Source of the DNA: Planctomycetota bacterium
GTDB taxonomy: Bacteria; Planctomycetota; PLA2
DNA: 64,000 nucleotides
Reading direction: 5' to 3'
NCBI GenBank assembly: GCA_021776785.1
Contig: JAJFFF010000051.1
Span: 1-64,000 of the forward strand
Below are positions 9,657 through 17,525 of the stretch, piece by piece; position 1 is the first letter of the stretch; each line of letters starts with the position of its first letter. Both the position numbers and the translations under genes were made by a program. Under the pieces are notes generated by a model. That model ran no database searches. It worked only from the letters and a program-made list of their open reading frames with translations, and was not told the DNA's origin.

Positions 9657-12600
9657 ATGAAAATCGTAACGATCGGCTGCCAGCACGTGCAACGGATCTG
9701 GCGAGCGGCTCGCGCCGTGAGCCGGAACGACGACGCCGCGTGGGACTGTGTTCAAGAAGCGTTTTTGACGGCGCTGGTTGTCAAGCGCAAGATCGCGGAC
9801 GAAGACGCCGTGGCGTGGCTGTGCGGTGTCGCGCGCAACCACGCACGCCACTGGACACGAGGCAACGAACGCCGGCTCGCCGCGCATGAACGACTCGCGA
9901 AACAACAGCGCCCGCGCGCGCCCGTCGATCGCCTGACTTTAAACGACGCCCTCGCGCAACTCCCGGCGACGAAGCGAGACGCGGTTGTGCTTCGTTACCT
10001 AACGCGGCGCACATTCGCCGAGGTCGCCGAGGCGCAGGGAATCACGGAAGCTGCCGCGAAGGCGCGCGTGCGTAGCGGCCTGGCTGCTTTGCGATCCGCT
10101 CTCGGCGCCGCCGTCGCGACGGCGTTGCTCGCCACGGCCGCGGTGGCCGGCGTGGCGCCGTCGCTCGCGCAAGCGGCGGCCGGCGGTGCCGCACCGCGGT
10201 GGCTACCCGTCACCGCGGTTGCGTGTCTCGTCGTCGTCGCGACTTTGCTGGCGTGGTGGCCCGACCGCGGCACGGGCTCGTTTGTGCGTGGATCGGCGGT
10301 GGACGTTTCTCCCATCGCATTGCTGCGCGACGGACAGGAGCCGGCCGTTTTACCCAAACCCGTTGCGGCGCAACAACGCAAGGCGCGCGCCGTCACCGTC
10401 CTCAAGGGCGTCGTCGCCGACGAGAGCGGCGAGCCGGTCGTCGGCGCCGAGGTAACCGTCGTGGCCGACGTCGGCGGCATGCGCCCGCAGTTTGAAACGC
10501 CGTCGCCGCCGCTCCCGCCGCGTTCGGTGCGGACGGGTGTGGACGGCGCGTTCGTGGTTGACATGGTCGAGGGGTTGTATCGCGTCGACGCCGTCGCACC
10601 GGATGCGCGCCGCGGTACGGTCAAGATGGCGCTCCCGCTGGCTGGACCGATCCGCGTCGTCGTTCGCGAGGTGACGCGGCGTGACATCGTCGTACGGGTG
10701 ATCGACCCTGCGCGCGTGCCGGTGCCGAACGCGCGGATAGAAATCGTCGCGTCGCGGAGACGGCGCGCGCAACCGTATCAATTCCAGGGCGTGACGGACG
10801 CACGCGGCGAACTGATCGCGCCTTCGGTCGGCGCGTCATACGCGATCGTGCGCGCGACGGCAGCGGACGGACGTTGCGGGTGGTGTGCTGGACACCAACT
10901 CGACACGGCGGACGCGGAGTCGATCGTGCTGACCGTGGATCGCGCCGGCGTGTTGTCGGGCGGTCTCCACGGCGTGCCGGAAGACGCGCTCGCCGACGCT
11001 GTTGTCGTCGCGCACCAGCGCGTGTGGCAAGTGCCCTATCTCCCGTCGATCGGGTGGACCCACGAGGCGCCGGTCCAAGCCGGACGGTACCGGTTTGACG
11101 CGCTCCCGGCGGGTCCGTACACCCTTTCGCTGCGGTCGCCCGCGGGCGTCCGTCTCGTGTTGCCGCCTTTCTCGAGCGGCGGCACGCCGTTACCGAACTC
11201 GCTCGACGCGCCGCGGGCAGCCGTCGCGTCAGGCGCCGTGACGACTTGCAATCTCGAGGTCACGCCGGGCGGCACGATCGCCGGCGTGGTCCGGACCGCG
11301 CGCGGACCGGTTACCGGTGCCCGCGTCGACGTCGCCTTTGTGCCGCTTCGCGCATACCAGTCGTTTGGCTATCGCATCCAGGGCGCTGAAATCTGGAGAC
11401 TCGAGTCGATGCCGATGGCGGAGTCGCCGAGTCCGCTGGTCGTACGCAGCGCCTTGACCGGAGCCGACGGGTCGTATTCCGTCGCGGGGCTTCCACCCGG
11501 GCTTCATCGCGTGGAAGTGTTCGCGCGCGGCCTGAGCTATGACCGTCGGGACGCCGTTCGCGTGGAGGATGGCGAACCCGTCATGCTCGCCCACGAACTC
11601 GCGCGTGCCGGCATGCTCCAGATCGCGACGTCGTTCAGTCGTATCGGCGTTGTACGGGCCGGCGCGCCGCAGCCGAATTGGATTGCGTACTTGCCGCTGG
11701 GGGAAGGCATGACGGTGGCCGGGCTGGAGCCGGGCGTCCATGACATCGTCGCGTTGGACGCCAAACGCGGCTTCGTCCGCATCGGCAGTGCAACGATCGA
11801 AGCGGGGCGTACGACCTGGGTGGACGCGCGCGGCGGCGGCCCCGTGCGCGTTCGCGGTCGTGTCACCGGGCCCGCCGGGCCGCTGGCCGGCGCAAGCGTC
11901 GCCAATGGCTACGGCTGGTGTGGTTGGACGGGGTCCGACGGCGCGTTCGAATTCGGACTCCCGTTCGCGGCGACGTACGTCAACGCGTTCCTGGTGCGGA
12001 ACGGACCGTTGGAGTGGCAGTTCGACTTTGCTCCGATGCACGCGCGGGAAAAACGGTGGAGCGGGGAGCTCCGCATGGGCGACCATGCCGTTGCGCTGCG
12101 CACCGTAGACAGCGACGGCGCGCCGGTCAGCGCCGTGTGGCGTCTCGCATCCGCGCGGCGCACGCGCGGAGCGCCCTGGTTGCGGGAAGGGAGTGGACGC
12201 ACAGGCGCCAACGGCTATGCCGGGCTCGAGAATCTGTCGCCGGGACCCTACGAAGGTGAGGTACGGTTCCCGAACGGAGTGCGCGCACCCGTGCGGTTCC
12301 GCGTTCCGGCGGCGGCGGCCGTGACCGTTCGAGCGCCGGCGGCGGGAACGCTATCCATCCGCGCGCGGCACAACGACCGGCACGGCGGCCGGCCGACGGA
12401 GGGCGCGCTCGTCGTCGTGTACGTTTGGAGCGGAGACGGGCCCGCGCCTCGCGACAACAACGAGCTCACTCGCCGGTCGGTTCAGCGCAGCGGACACACC
12501 GATCGGCACGGCGCACTGCGGATCCAAGGGTGCGTTGCAGGAACGGCCGTTGTGCACGTGTTCCCGCCGAATTCTCGAAGGCTCGACGCAATGGCGATTC

Positions 12601-12665
12601 GGCGGGTGACGGTTGTGCCCAATCAAACGACGGCGTTGGTCGTCGAGACCGGCGCCGCCGACTAA
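9657..12665 (+). CDS. ECF sigma factor fused to membrane segments and a carboxypeptidase-regulatory-like (CnaB) repeat tail
   Basis: 1002 aa. I chose ATG 9657 because sigma region 2 begins right after it; there is no clear Shine-Dalgarno sequence. Residues ~8-70 match ECF sigma region 2 (AAWDCVQEAFLTAL, AVAWLCGVARNHARHW). Residues ~96-147 match region 4 (LPATKRDAVVLRYL, FAEVAEAQGITEAAAKARVR). Two hydrophobic segments follow (about 150-175 and 182-201, WLPVTAVACLVVVATLLAWW). The remaining ~800 residues are a string of CnaB/carboxypeptidase-regulatory-like sandwiches (GVVADESGEPVVGAEVTVVA, GVVRTARGPVTGARVDV, GRVTGPAGPLAGASV). So a cytosolic promoter-recognition module is covalently tied to a long extracytoplasmic tail. 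Tail-extended ECF factors are known from planctomycetes; this pairing implies either membrane tethering or release by proteolysis (inference). Confidence 0.88.
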   Translation: MKIVTIGCQHVQRIWRAARAVSRNDDAAWDCVQEAFLTALVVKRKIADEDAVAWLCGVARNHARHWTRGNERRLAAHERLAKQQRPRAPVDRLTLNDALAQLPATKRDAVVLRYLTRRTFAEVAEAQGITEAAAKARVRSGLAALRSALGAAVATALLATAAVAGVAPSLAQAAAGGAAPRWLPVTAVACLVVVATLLAWWPDRGTGSFVRGSAVDVSPIALLRDGQEPAVLPKPVAAQQRKARAVTVLKGVVADESGEPVVGAEVTVVADVGGMRPQFETPSPPLPPRSVRTGVDGAFVVDMVEGLYRVDAVAPDARRGTVKMALPLAGPIRVVVREVTRRDIVVRVIDPARVPVPNARIEIVASRRRRAQPYQFQGVTDARGELIAPSVGASYAIVRATAADGRCGWCAGHQLDTADAESIVLTVDRAGVLSGGLHGVPEDALADAVVVAHQRVWQVPYLPSIGWTHEAPVQAGRYRFDALPAGPYTLSLRSPAGVRLVLPPFSSGGTPLPNSLDAPRAAVASGAVTTCNLEVTPGGTIAGVVRTARGPVTGARVDVAFVPLRAYQSFGYRIQGAEIWRLESMPMAESPSPLVVRSALTGADGSYSVAGLPPGLHRVEVFARGLSYDRRDAVRVEDGEPVMLAHELARAGMLQIATSFSRIGVVRAGAPQPNWIAYLPLGEGMTVAGLEPGVHDIVALDAKRGFVRIGSATIEAGRTTWVDARGGGPVRVRGRVTGPAGPLAGASVANGYGWCGWTGSDGAFEFGLPFAATYVNAFLVRNGPLEWQFDFAPMHAREKRWSGELRMGDHAVALRTVDSDGAPVSAVWRLASARRTRGAPWLREGSGRTGANGYAGLENLSPGPYEGEVRFPNGVRAPVRFRVPAAAAVTVRAPAAGTLSIRARHNDRHGGRPTEGALVVVYVWSGDGPAPRDNNELTRRSVQRSGHTDRHGALRIQGCVAGTAVVHVFPPNSRRLDAMAIRRVTVVPNQTTALVVETGAAD

Positions 12666-12763
12666 ACGCGTCCGGGTTGAATGAGAGCTTTTTCGCCCTT
12701 AGAGATCCGCCTTTCGTGGATTGACGTAGCAGCAATGCCTGAGTCGCACGGTAAATTGGATGG

Positions 12764-12964
12764 GTGGCACGCGAAGACACACGAGTGAAGCTGACGCGAT
12801 CCGACGGAGGGCGCGCGGCCGAGCACCCGCCGGTCGAGTCCGTTGCCAACGGGTTGGATGTCATGTGGCAGCTCACGCTGGATACATGGGCGTTCCGTGG
12901 AGAATTCGATGCTGAATCCCGACTATCGCGACATGTTGTCCGCGTTGTCCGCGGAAAGGGTTGA
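12764..12964 (+). CDS. Small protein overlapping a nucleotidyltransferase gene (possible antitoxin-like partner)
   Basis: 66 aa from GTG 12764; short and not recognised. It overlaps the nucleotidyltransferase start by 56 nt in a different frame. Its third-codon GC bias looks coding, and the C-terminus is strikingly basic (LSRHVVRVVRGKG). Small coupled partners are common beside MNT/AbiEii-like nucleotidyltransferases, so an antitoxin or helper role is possible. I cannot exclude that the frame is fortuitous. Confidence 0.45.
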   Translation: MAREDTRVKLTRSDGGRAAEHPPVESVANGLDVMWQLTLDTWAFRGEFDAESRLSRHVVRVVRGKG

Positions 12965-13358
12965 GTACCTCGTCGTGGGAGCGTACGCACTCGCGGCGCA
13001 CGGACTGCCGCGGGCAACCGGCGACATCGACATCTGGATTCGAGCGACTCCTGAGAACGCTGGCCGTGTGTGGAGTGCGCTGCAGCGATTTGGGGCTCCG
13101 TACGGAGATCTGACGCGGAACGATCTCGTCAGCCCCGGCACCGTATTCCAAATCGGAGTTGCCCCGCGCCGGATCGACTTGCTCACCGCGATCGACGGCG
13201 TGGACTTCGAATCGGCCTGGAGCCGGCGCGAGTCGCGGGTGATCGACGGACTCACGGTACCTGTCTTGTGCCGCGAAGACTTGCTTCTCAACAAGCGCTC
13301 GACGAACCGCCCGAGGGACCAACTTGACGCCGAGTGGCTGGAGCAGAACGACAGCTGA
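12909..13358 (+). CDS. Nucleotidyltransferase-fold protein
   Basis: 149 aa. ATG 12909 has GGAG 6 nt upstream. The sequence VEYLVVGAYALAAHGLPRATGDIDIWI is the pol-beta-type nucleotidyltransferase core: a G-[AG]-Y-A helix then the D-I-D metal-binding pair at residues ~39-41. A third candidate acidic residue lies in RRIDLLTAIDGVDF, followed by the strand-helix VPVLCREDLLLNKRST. Length and pattern fit the DUF6036/AbiEii-like stand-alone nucleotidyltransferases often found in toxin-antitoxin or mobile contexts. It probably transfers a nucleotide to RNA or protein. It follows and overlaps the 66-aa gene at 12764. Confidence 0.78.
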   Translation: MLNPDYRDMLSALSAERVEYLVVGAYALAAHGLPRATGDIDIWIRATPENAGRVWSALQRFGAPYGDLTRNDLVSPGTVFQIGVAPRRIDLLTAIDGVDFESAWSRRESRVIDGLTVPVLCREDLLLNKRSTNRPRDQLDAEWLEQNDS

Positions 13359-13532
13359 GACGGGCTCCCCGCGCCCCTTCTCATCCAGCTACCCCACCCC
13401 TTGAGCCAAACACCCATAGGGCTTGGAAACGGCGAGCAGACGCCGGCGAAATGATCACGCGCGCTGGCGTCGGCCGCGCGACTAGAAGACGTAAATCCGA
13501 ACTCCTTTGCTACCCGGAGTATCTTGCTGTCC

Positions 13533-14939
13533 ATGCCCGCCGGGTTCGATTCGCTTGCTCTTTCGCCTTCGTTGCTTGCTGTTGTTGCAGAACTTGGCTA
13601 CGTCGAGATGACGCCGATTCAGGCGCGGGGCATTCCTGTACTGCTTGCGGGCGACGACTTGATCGGCCAGGCGAAGACCGGTAGCGGTAAGACCGCCGCG
13701 TTCGCGCTGCCCATTTTGGAACGACTTCCGGCGGACAACCGGGGGCCCAGCGCGCTCGTGCTCTGTCCCACGCGCGAGCTCGCTGCGCAGGTCGCCCGCG
13801 AGATGCGCAAGCTCGGGCGCAAGCGCGCGGGGTTGCATGTCCTCACGCTCTGCGGCGGACAGCCGGTGCGTCCGCAACTCGCCGCTCTCCGGCGCGGGGC
13901 CCACGTCGTCGTGGGTACGCCGGGGCGCGTGCTCGACCATCTAAAGCGTGGGTCCCTCGAGCTGGACCGCGTGACCACGGCCGTTCTCGACGAAGCGGAT
14001 CGCATGCTCGACATGGGATTTCAAGACGACATGGAAACAATTCTGGGCGCGCTTCCGAAGTCACGCCAGACCGCGTTTTTGTCGGCTACGTTCCCCGCAT
14101 CGATCGAGGCCATGAGCCGGACGTACCAACAAAACGCCGTGCGCATCACCATCGACGAGCCGGGAAACGAAACCGCCGAGATCCGCCAGCGCGTGCTCGC
14201 GGTGGACCACGACCAAAAACTCCCCGCGTTGTACCGGGTGCTCGGCGAGCATCCGTGCGAGTCCGCGCTGATTTTTTGCCACCAAAAAGCCACCGTCGCG
14301 GAGTTAACCGACACGTTGATGATCCAAGGAGTCAGCGCCGCGTGCCTGCACGGCGACCTCGACCAATTCGATCGCACGCGCGTGATGGCGATGTTTCGCA
14401 ACCGGAGCGTGCGCGTGTTGGTCGCGACCGACGTCGCCGCGCGCGGCATCGACGTCTTAGACCTTGACCTTGTCATCAACTACGACGTGCCGTCCAAACC
14501 CGACGTGTACGTCCACCGCATCGGCCGCACGGGGCGCGCCGGAAAAACCGGGCTCGCGGTTTCGCTGGCCACGCCGCGCGACGAGTACAAGATCACAGCG
14601 ATCGAGGAGCGGATCCGCGCGCCGCTCGAACGAATGGCGCCGCACGTCGCAGACGCTGGCGCGAACGCGGGGATCACGCGCCAAGTCGCGCGCGCCGCCG
14701 CGATGGACACCATTCACATCGCGGGCGGTCGCAAGGACAAGGTGCGTCCGGGCGACATCTTAGGGGCGCTTACCGGCGAGGCGGGCGGCCTGGCCGGCCA
14801 AGACATCGGCAAGATCGAAATTCGCGACCGCTTCGCGTACGTGGCGGTCGCGACGGCCGTGAGCCACAACGCGGTCGCGAGCCTCAACAACGGACGCATC
14901 AAGGGCCGCCGGTTTCGCGCGTCGCTTGTGCGGCTGTAA
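13533..14939 (+). CDS. dbpA: DEAD-box RNA helicase, DbpA type
   Basis: 468 aa from ATG 13533; an in-frame TTG at 13524, nearer a GGAG, is an alternative start. All helicase motifs are intact: Q motif (GYVEMTPIQ), I (AKTGSGKT), Ia (PTRELAAQV), Ib (TPGR), II (DEAD), III (SAT), V (ATDVAARGID) and VI (HRIGRTGRAG). The C-terminal ~75 residues (KVRPGDILGALTGEAGG ... IGKIEIRDRFAYVAV ... LNNGRIKGRRFRASLVRL) are the DbpA RNA-binding domain (RRM-like), which in E. coli DbpA recognises hairpin 92 of 23S rRNA. The role is therefore ATP-dependent remodelling during 50S subunit assembly. It is convergent with the glycosyltransferase at 14957, only 17 nt away. Confidence 0.93.
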   Translation: MPAGFDSLALSPSLLAVVAELGYVEMTPIQARGIPVLLAGDDLIGQAKTGSGKTAAFALPILERLPADNRGPSALVLCPTRELAAQVAREMRKLGRKRAGLHVLTLCGGQPVRPQLAALRRGAHVVVGTPGRVLDHLKRGSLELDRVTTAVLDEADRMLDMGFQDDMETILGALPKSRQTAFLSATFPASIEAMSRTYQQNAVRITIDEPGNETAEIRQRVLAVDHDQKLPALYRVLGEHPCESALIFCHQKATVAELTDTLMIQGVSAACLHGDLDQFDRTRVMAMFRNRSVRVLVATDVAARGIDVLDLDLVINYDVPSKPDVYVHRIGRTGRAGKTGLAVSLATPRDEYKITAIEERIRAPLERMAPHVADAGANAGITRQVARAAAMDTIHIAGGRKDKVRPGDILGALTGEAGGLAGQDIGKIEIRDRFAYVAVATAVSHNAVASLNNGRIKGRRFRASLVRL

Positions 14940-14956
14940 AGATCGCGCCCACCGAC

Positions 14957-16300
14957 TTACGCGTGCGACCGCGCCGCCAAGGCGTCCACGCCTTTTAGGA
15001 TGCGGTCGCATTGCACGGTCAGGGTGTAGCGTGACGCCACATCCAATGCGGCTTTCGCCTTGTGCGACTTCCAGTTTTCTACGAGCGCGCGCGTGATCGT
15101 TTCGCCCAGCGCTTTTTGGAACTCCTCGTTGCTTTCGAAGTCGGTGACGAGTTCGCCCACCGTTTCGTCAACGAACTCGAGCGGTCCGCCGGCGGCCGTT
15201 CCGATGACGGGGGTCCCGCACGCCAGACACTCCAAGAAGACGAGGCCAAACGCCTCGAACTTGGTGGGAAAGACGCCCACGTCCGCGATGTTGTAGAGCG
15301 CGGCCAGCGCGGGTTGCGCGTGCGGGCCGACGAAGTACACGTGGGACAGGCCGAGCTCGACCGCCATGTCCTGATAGAGCTTTTGGTTTTCGAGCGGACC
15401 GGAGCCGGCGAGCACGGTGGCCACGCGCAGGTCGGTCGCTCTCTCGTAAACGACCGCCGCGTGGAGCAGGCAATCGATGCGTTTGATGTCGGCGAACTTG
15501 CCGACGAACAACACGACTCGCTCGTAGCCGGGTGGAATGTTGACGGACGCCGCCGCGCTGCCCTCATACGGCGTGGTCGGAAACCGCGCGAGAACCTCAT
15601 CTCGTTTCAGCGTGTCGTCTACGCGGAACACACGTGGGTCGATGCCGTTGGGAGTCACAAATATCTTCGCCGCATCAAACGTGTCAAACACCGACAAGAA
15701 GCGTTCTTTTTGGGAGTTGGAAATGACGAAGACGCCGTCGACGGCATCGAACACGCCTTCTTGGATCCAGCGCGGATAAAAACGGGGCGGGTACTCGGGG
15801 TCGTCGCCGGCCATTTCACTGCGAAACATGAGCAACGACGTGCCGTGGACAAACGCCATCAGGGGCACAGCCGGTCGGCCCGCGGCAACACGCGCGCGAT
15901 TGACGTCACCCATGACCATGGGATTGAGGAACGCGTGATGCGCGATAAACAAATCGAACGGCCGACCGAGCTCAGCTTCGACCTCATCGATGTAGGCGGT
16001 GACGAAGTCGCGCAGCCGGACGCGGTACGCATCAAACTCCTCGTCGCTCATGCTGTGCCAGCGATACGACGAGACCGGCGACACGGATTCGCAGATCGGA
16101 ATGTCGTGCTCGAGCGGAAAGACGCGCACGTCGGGTCGATCAAAGCGCTGGACGCGGGACGGAAACACGCTGTAGCACGCGACGCCATCTAAGTCGTTGT
16201 AGGTGTTGTGATGCTGCTCGTGAAGGATGCCGCTCCCCGGCGCAAACTCCTGTTCCGATTGCCAGTTGTTGGTCCCGAGCTGAAAGATGAGGCGGTTCAC
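14957..16300 (-). CDS. GT4-family (GT-B fold) glycosyltransferase
   Basis: 447 aa from GTG 16300, with AAGGA about 10 nt upstream. The N-terminal domain contains FIAHHAFLNP and FVHGTSLLMF. The C-terminal domain shows the GT-B/GT4 pattern: RVVLFVGKFADIKRIDCLLHA, VLAGSGPLENQ, VYFVGPHAQPALAALYNIADVGVFPT, then KFEAFGLVFLECLACGTPVIG, which is the E-x7-E donor-binding motif, and GGPLEFVD. It transfers a sugar from a nucleotide-sugar to an unknown acceptor. There are no sugar-biosynthesis neighbours. A short internal stretch (16003-16047) is repeated at 17405-17449. Confidence 0.9.
   Translation of the reverse strand: MNRLIFQLGTNNWQSEQEFAPGSGILHEQHHNTYNDLDGVACYSVFPSRVQRFDRPDVRVFPLEHDIPICESVSPVSSYRWHSMSDEEFDAYRVRLRDFVTAYIDEVEAELGRPFDLFIAHHAFLNPMVMGDVNRARVAAGRPAVPLMAFVHGTSLLMFRSEMAGDDPEYPPRFYPRWIQEGVFDAVDGVFVISNSQKERFLSVFDTFDAAKIFVTPNGIDPRVFRVDDTLKRDEVLARFPTTPYEGSAAASVNIPPGYERVVLFVGKFADIKRIDCLLHAAVVYERATDLRVATVLAGSGPLENQKLYQDMAVELGLSHVYFVGPHAQPALAALYNIADVGVFPTKFEAFGLVFLECLACGTPVIGTAAGGPLEFVDETVGELVTDFESNEEFQKALGETITRALVENWKSHKAKAALDVASRYTLTVQCDRILKGVDALAARSHA
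16003..16047 (-). repeat. Copy A of a 45-bp dispersed duplicate (inside the GT4 gene)
   Basis: This segment encodes SDEEFDAYRVRLRDF in the glycosyltransferase. It matches 17405-17449 at 42 of 45 positions in the same orientation. Confidence 0.8.
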
Positions 16301-16674
16301 TGCGATTGGTTCCTTGGCGGTGGATTCTAGCTGTCGGCTACCATCGGATTGTGTGTGCGAGCGGTGCGTTGCGCGCCGACATGCGGTGCGGCATCGTCCG
16401 GGCTGGTTTCAGCGGAGGCGTGTCGGAGTCGCAATCGTTGACGGTCTGCGCGCTACCGCTTGGCGCGACGTCGATGACGAATAGTCCGGTTGGCGGCAAG
16501 GCGACGGCGGTGTTTCGTGTGGATGGGATCGGTGGCAAAGTCACCTTTGTCCATTTTCGAAAACGTTATGGCCCTGCGCGGCAGCCCCCGAAAAACCAAG
16601 CCACAATGTGATTGACAACGGTCACGGGAACGGCGAGCCTGCGGACGGTAAATGGTCGCTCGAATGGAGGTCTC
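16301..16674. other. Intergenic region between divergent GT4 and PEP-CTERM genes
   Basis: About 374 bases. It contains stretches (TTCAGCGGAGGCGT near 16408 and AATCGTTGACGGTCTGCGC near 16433) that recur slightly altered near 17462 and 17514, beside copy B of the 45-bp repeat. This suggests an old duplication of the region around the GT4 gene start. No gene or clear promoter was seen. Confidence 0.45.
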
Positions 16675-17352
16675 GTGAAGCATGTTCTTTTGGTCCTGGG
16701 TGCGCTCGTTGCAGGGAGCACGCTAGCAAACGCCGACATCATCCAGTTTGAAGCTCGGGTGGTGCTGGCTCATCGCACGGCTCCCGATATCCTCGGGTCG
16801 ATCGGAGCCGACACGCTCGGGCTCGACGGAGCGACTCTCGTTTTCCGCGCGGCGTTCGACACTTCCGACACCTACATCGATCGATTCAATCAGCCGTTCG
16901 TTGAGTCCATCGCGAACTCGCTGACGATCACGGGCGCCTCGGTTGCCTCCACAAACGGCGTGCGCTCCGCTGCCCACGGCGTCGGCCTCTATCCGATCAA
17001 TGGCGGGCAGTACTATCCCTTCAACGGGCTCGACACAACCTGGGACGTCGAAGGGTCCACGCTGAGCTTGTTGAGTTTGACCAACGCCGTCCCGGGCATC
17101 TCGGTCGGCGACAACGTCGCGCTCTCTCACTTCTCAACGACCCAGCGCATCCGCCCGGCGCAGTTTGATTACGGGCTGTTCTTCGTCGGCTCCCTTGTGA
17201 CCTCGGCTCGGTACGACGCCACGTCGTTCTCGGCCAGCGTAACGCCGATTCCGGAGCCCGGCACGCTGACGCTGTTGAGCTTAGGCGCCGTCGTCGCAAT
17301 CTGGTTGCGACGCCGTCGAGCCGTCCACGCACGAACCGCCACCGACCTCTGA
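16675..17352 (+). CDS. PEP-CTERM sorting-domain protein
   Basis: 225 aa. GTG 16675 is preceded by a strong GGAGG 4 nt away, so I prefer it to a longer upstream frame. It has a signal peptide (KHVLLVLGALVAGSTLANA), a ~175-residue beta-rich mature domain rich in Ser/Thr/Ala, and a C-terminal PEP-CTERM signal: PIPEPGTLTLLSLG, a hydrophobic helix, then RRRR. Such proteins are exported, processed at the PEP motif by an exosortase (not encoded in this window) and placed on the cell surface or in the exopolysaccharide matrix. A stable hairpin follows the stop codon. Confidence 0.88.
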   Translation: MKHVLLVLGALVAGSTLANADIIQFEARVVLAHRTAPDILGSIGADTLGLDGATLVFRAAFDTSDTYIDRFNQPFVESIANSLTITGASVASTNGVRSAAHGVGLYPINGGQYYPFNGLDTTWDVEGSTLSLLSLTNAVPGISVGDNVALSHFSTTQRIRPAQFDYGLFFVGSLVTSARYDATSFSASVTPIPEPGTLTLLSLGAVVAIWLRRRRAVHARTATDL

Positions 17353-17366
17353 TTCGGCAGCCGCTT

Positions 17367-17397
17367 GTTGCCCCGTCGATGAAGTTGACGGGGCAAC
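17367..17397 (+). terminator. Hairpin after the PEP-CTERM gene
   Basis: A perfect 11-bp stem, GTTGCCCCGTC with GACGGGGCAAC, encloses a 9-nt loop 15 nt after the stop codon. There is no T tract, so it is a possible intrinsic terminator or mRNA-stabilising element. Confidence 0.55.
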
Positions 17398-17404
17398 TCG
17401 GCGC

Positions 17405-17449
17405 CGAAGTCGCGCAGCCGGACGCAGTACGCATCAAACTCGTCGTCGC
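17405..17449 (-). pseudogene. Remnant of a duplicated GT4 gene fragment (copy B of the 45-bp repeat)
   Basis: The minus strand still reads DDEFDAYCVRLRDF, matching residues of the intact glycosyltransferase encoded at 14957-16300, with 42 of 45 bases identical to 16003-16047. The flank to ~17535 resembles the upstream region of that gene (16405-16455), but the start of the coding region is missing. I read this as a decayed partial duplication. Confidence 0.6.
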
Positions 17450-17525
17450 CGGATTTCTGTTTTCAGCGAAGGCGTCCGAGCAGACCGGCGCCCGGGCGAA
17501 GTGGGGGGCGCGCGATCGTTGACGG

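Noticed and set aside
15062-16192. 376-codon plus-strand open frame
   Set aside because: Antisense shadow of the GT4 glycosyltransferase, whose motifs are all on the minus strand.
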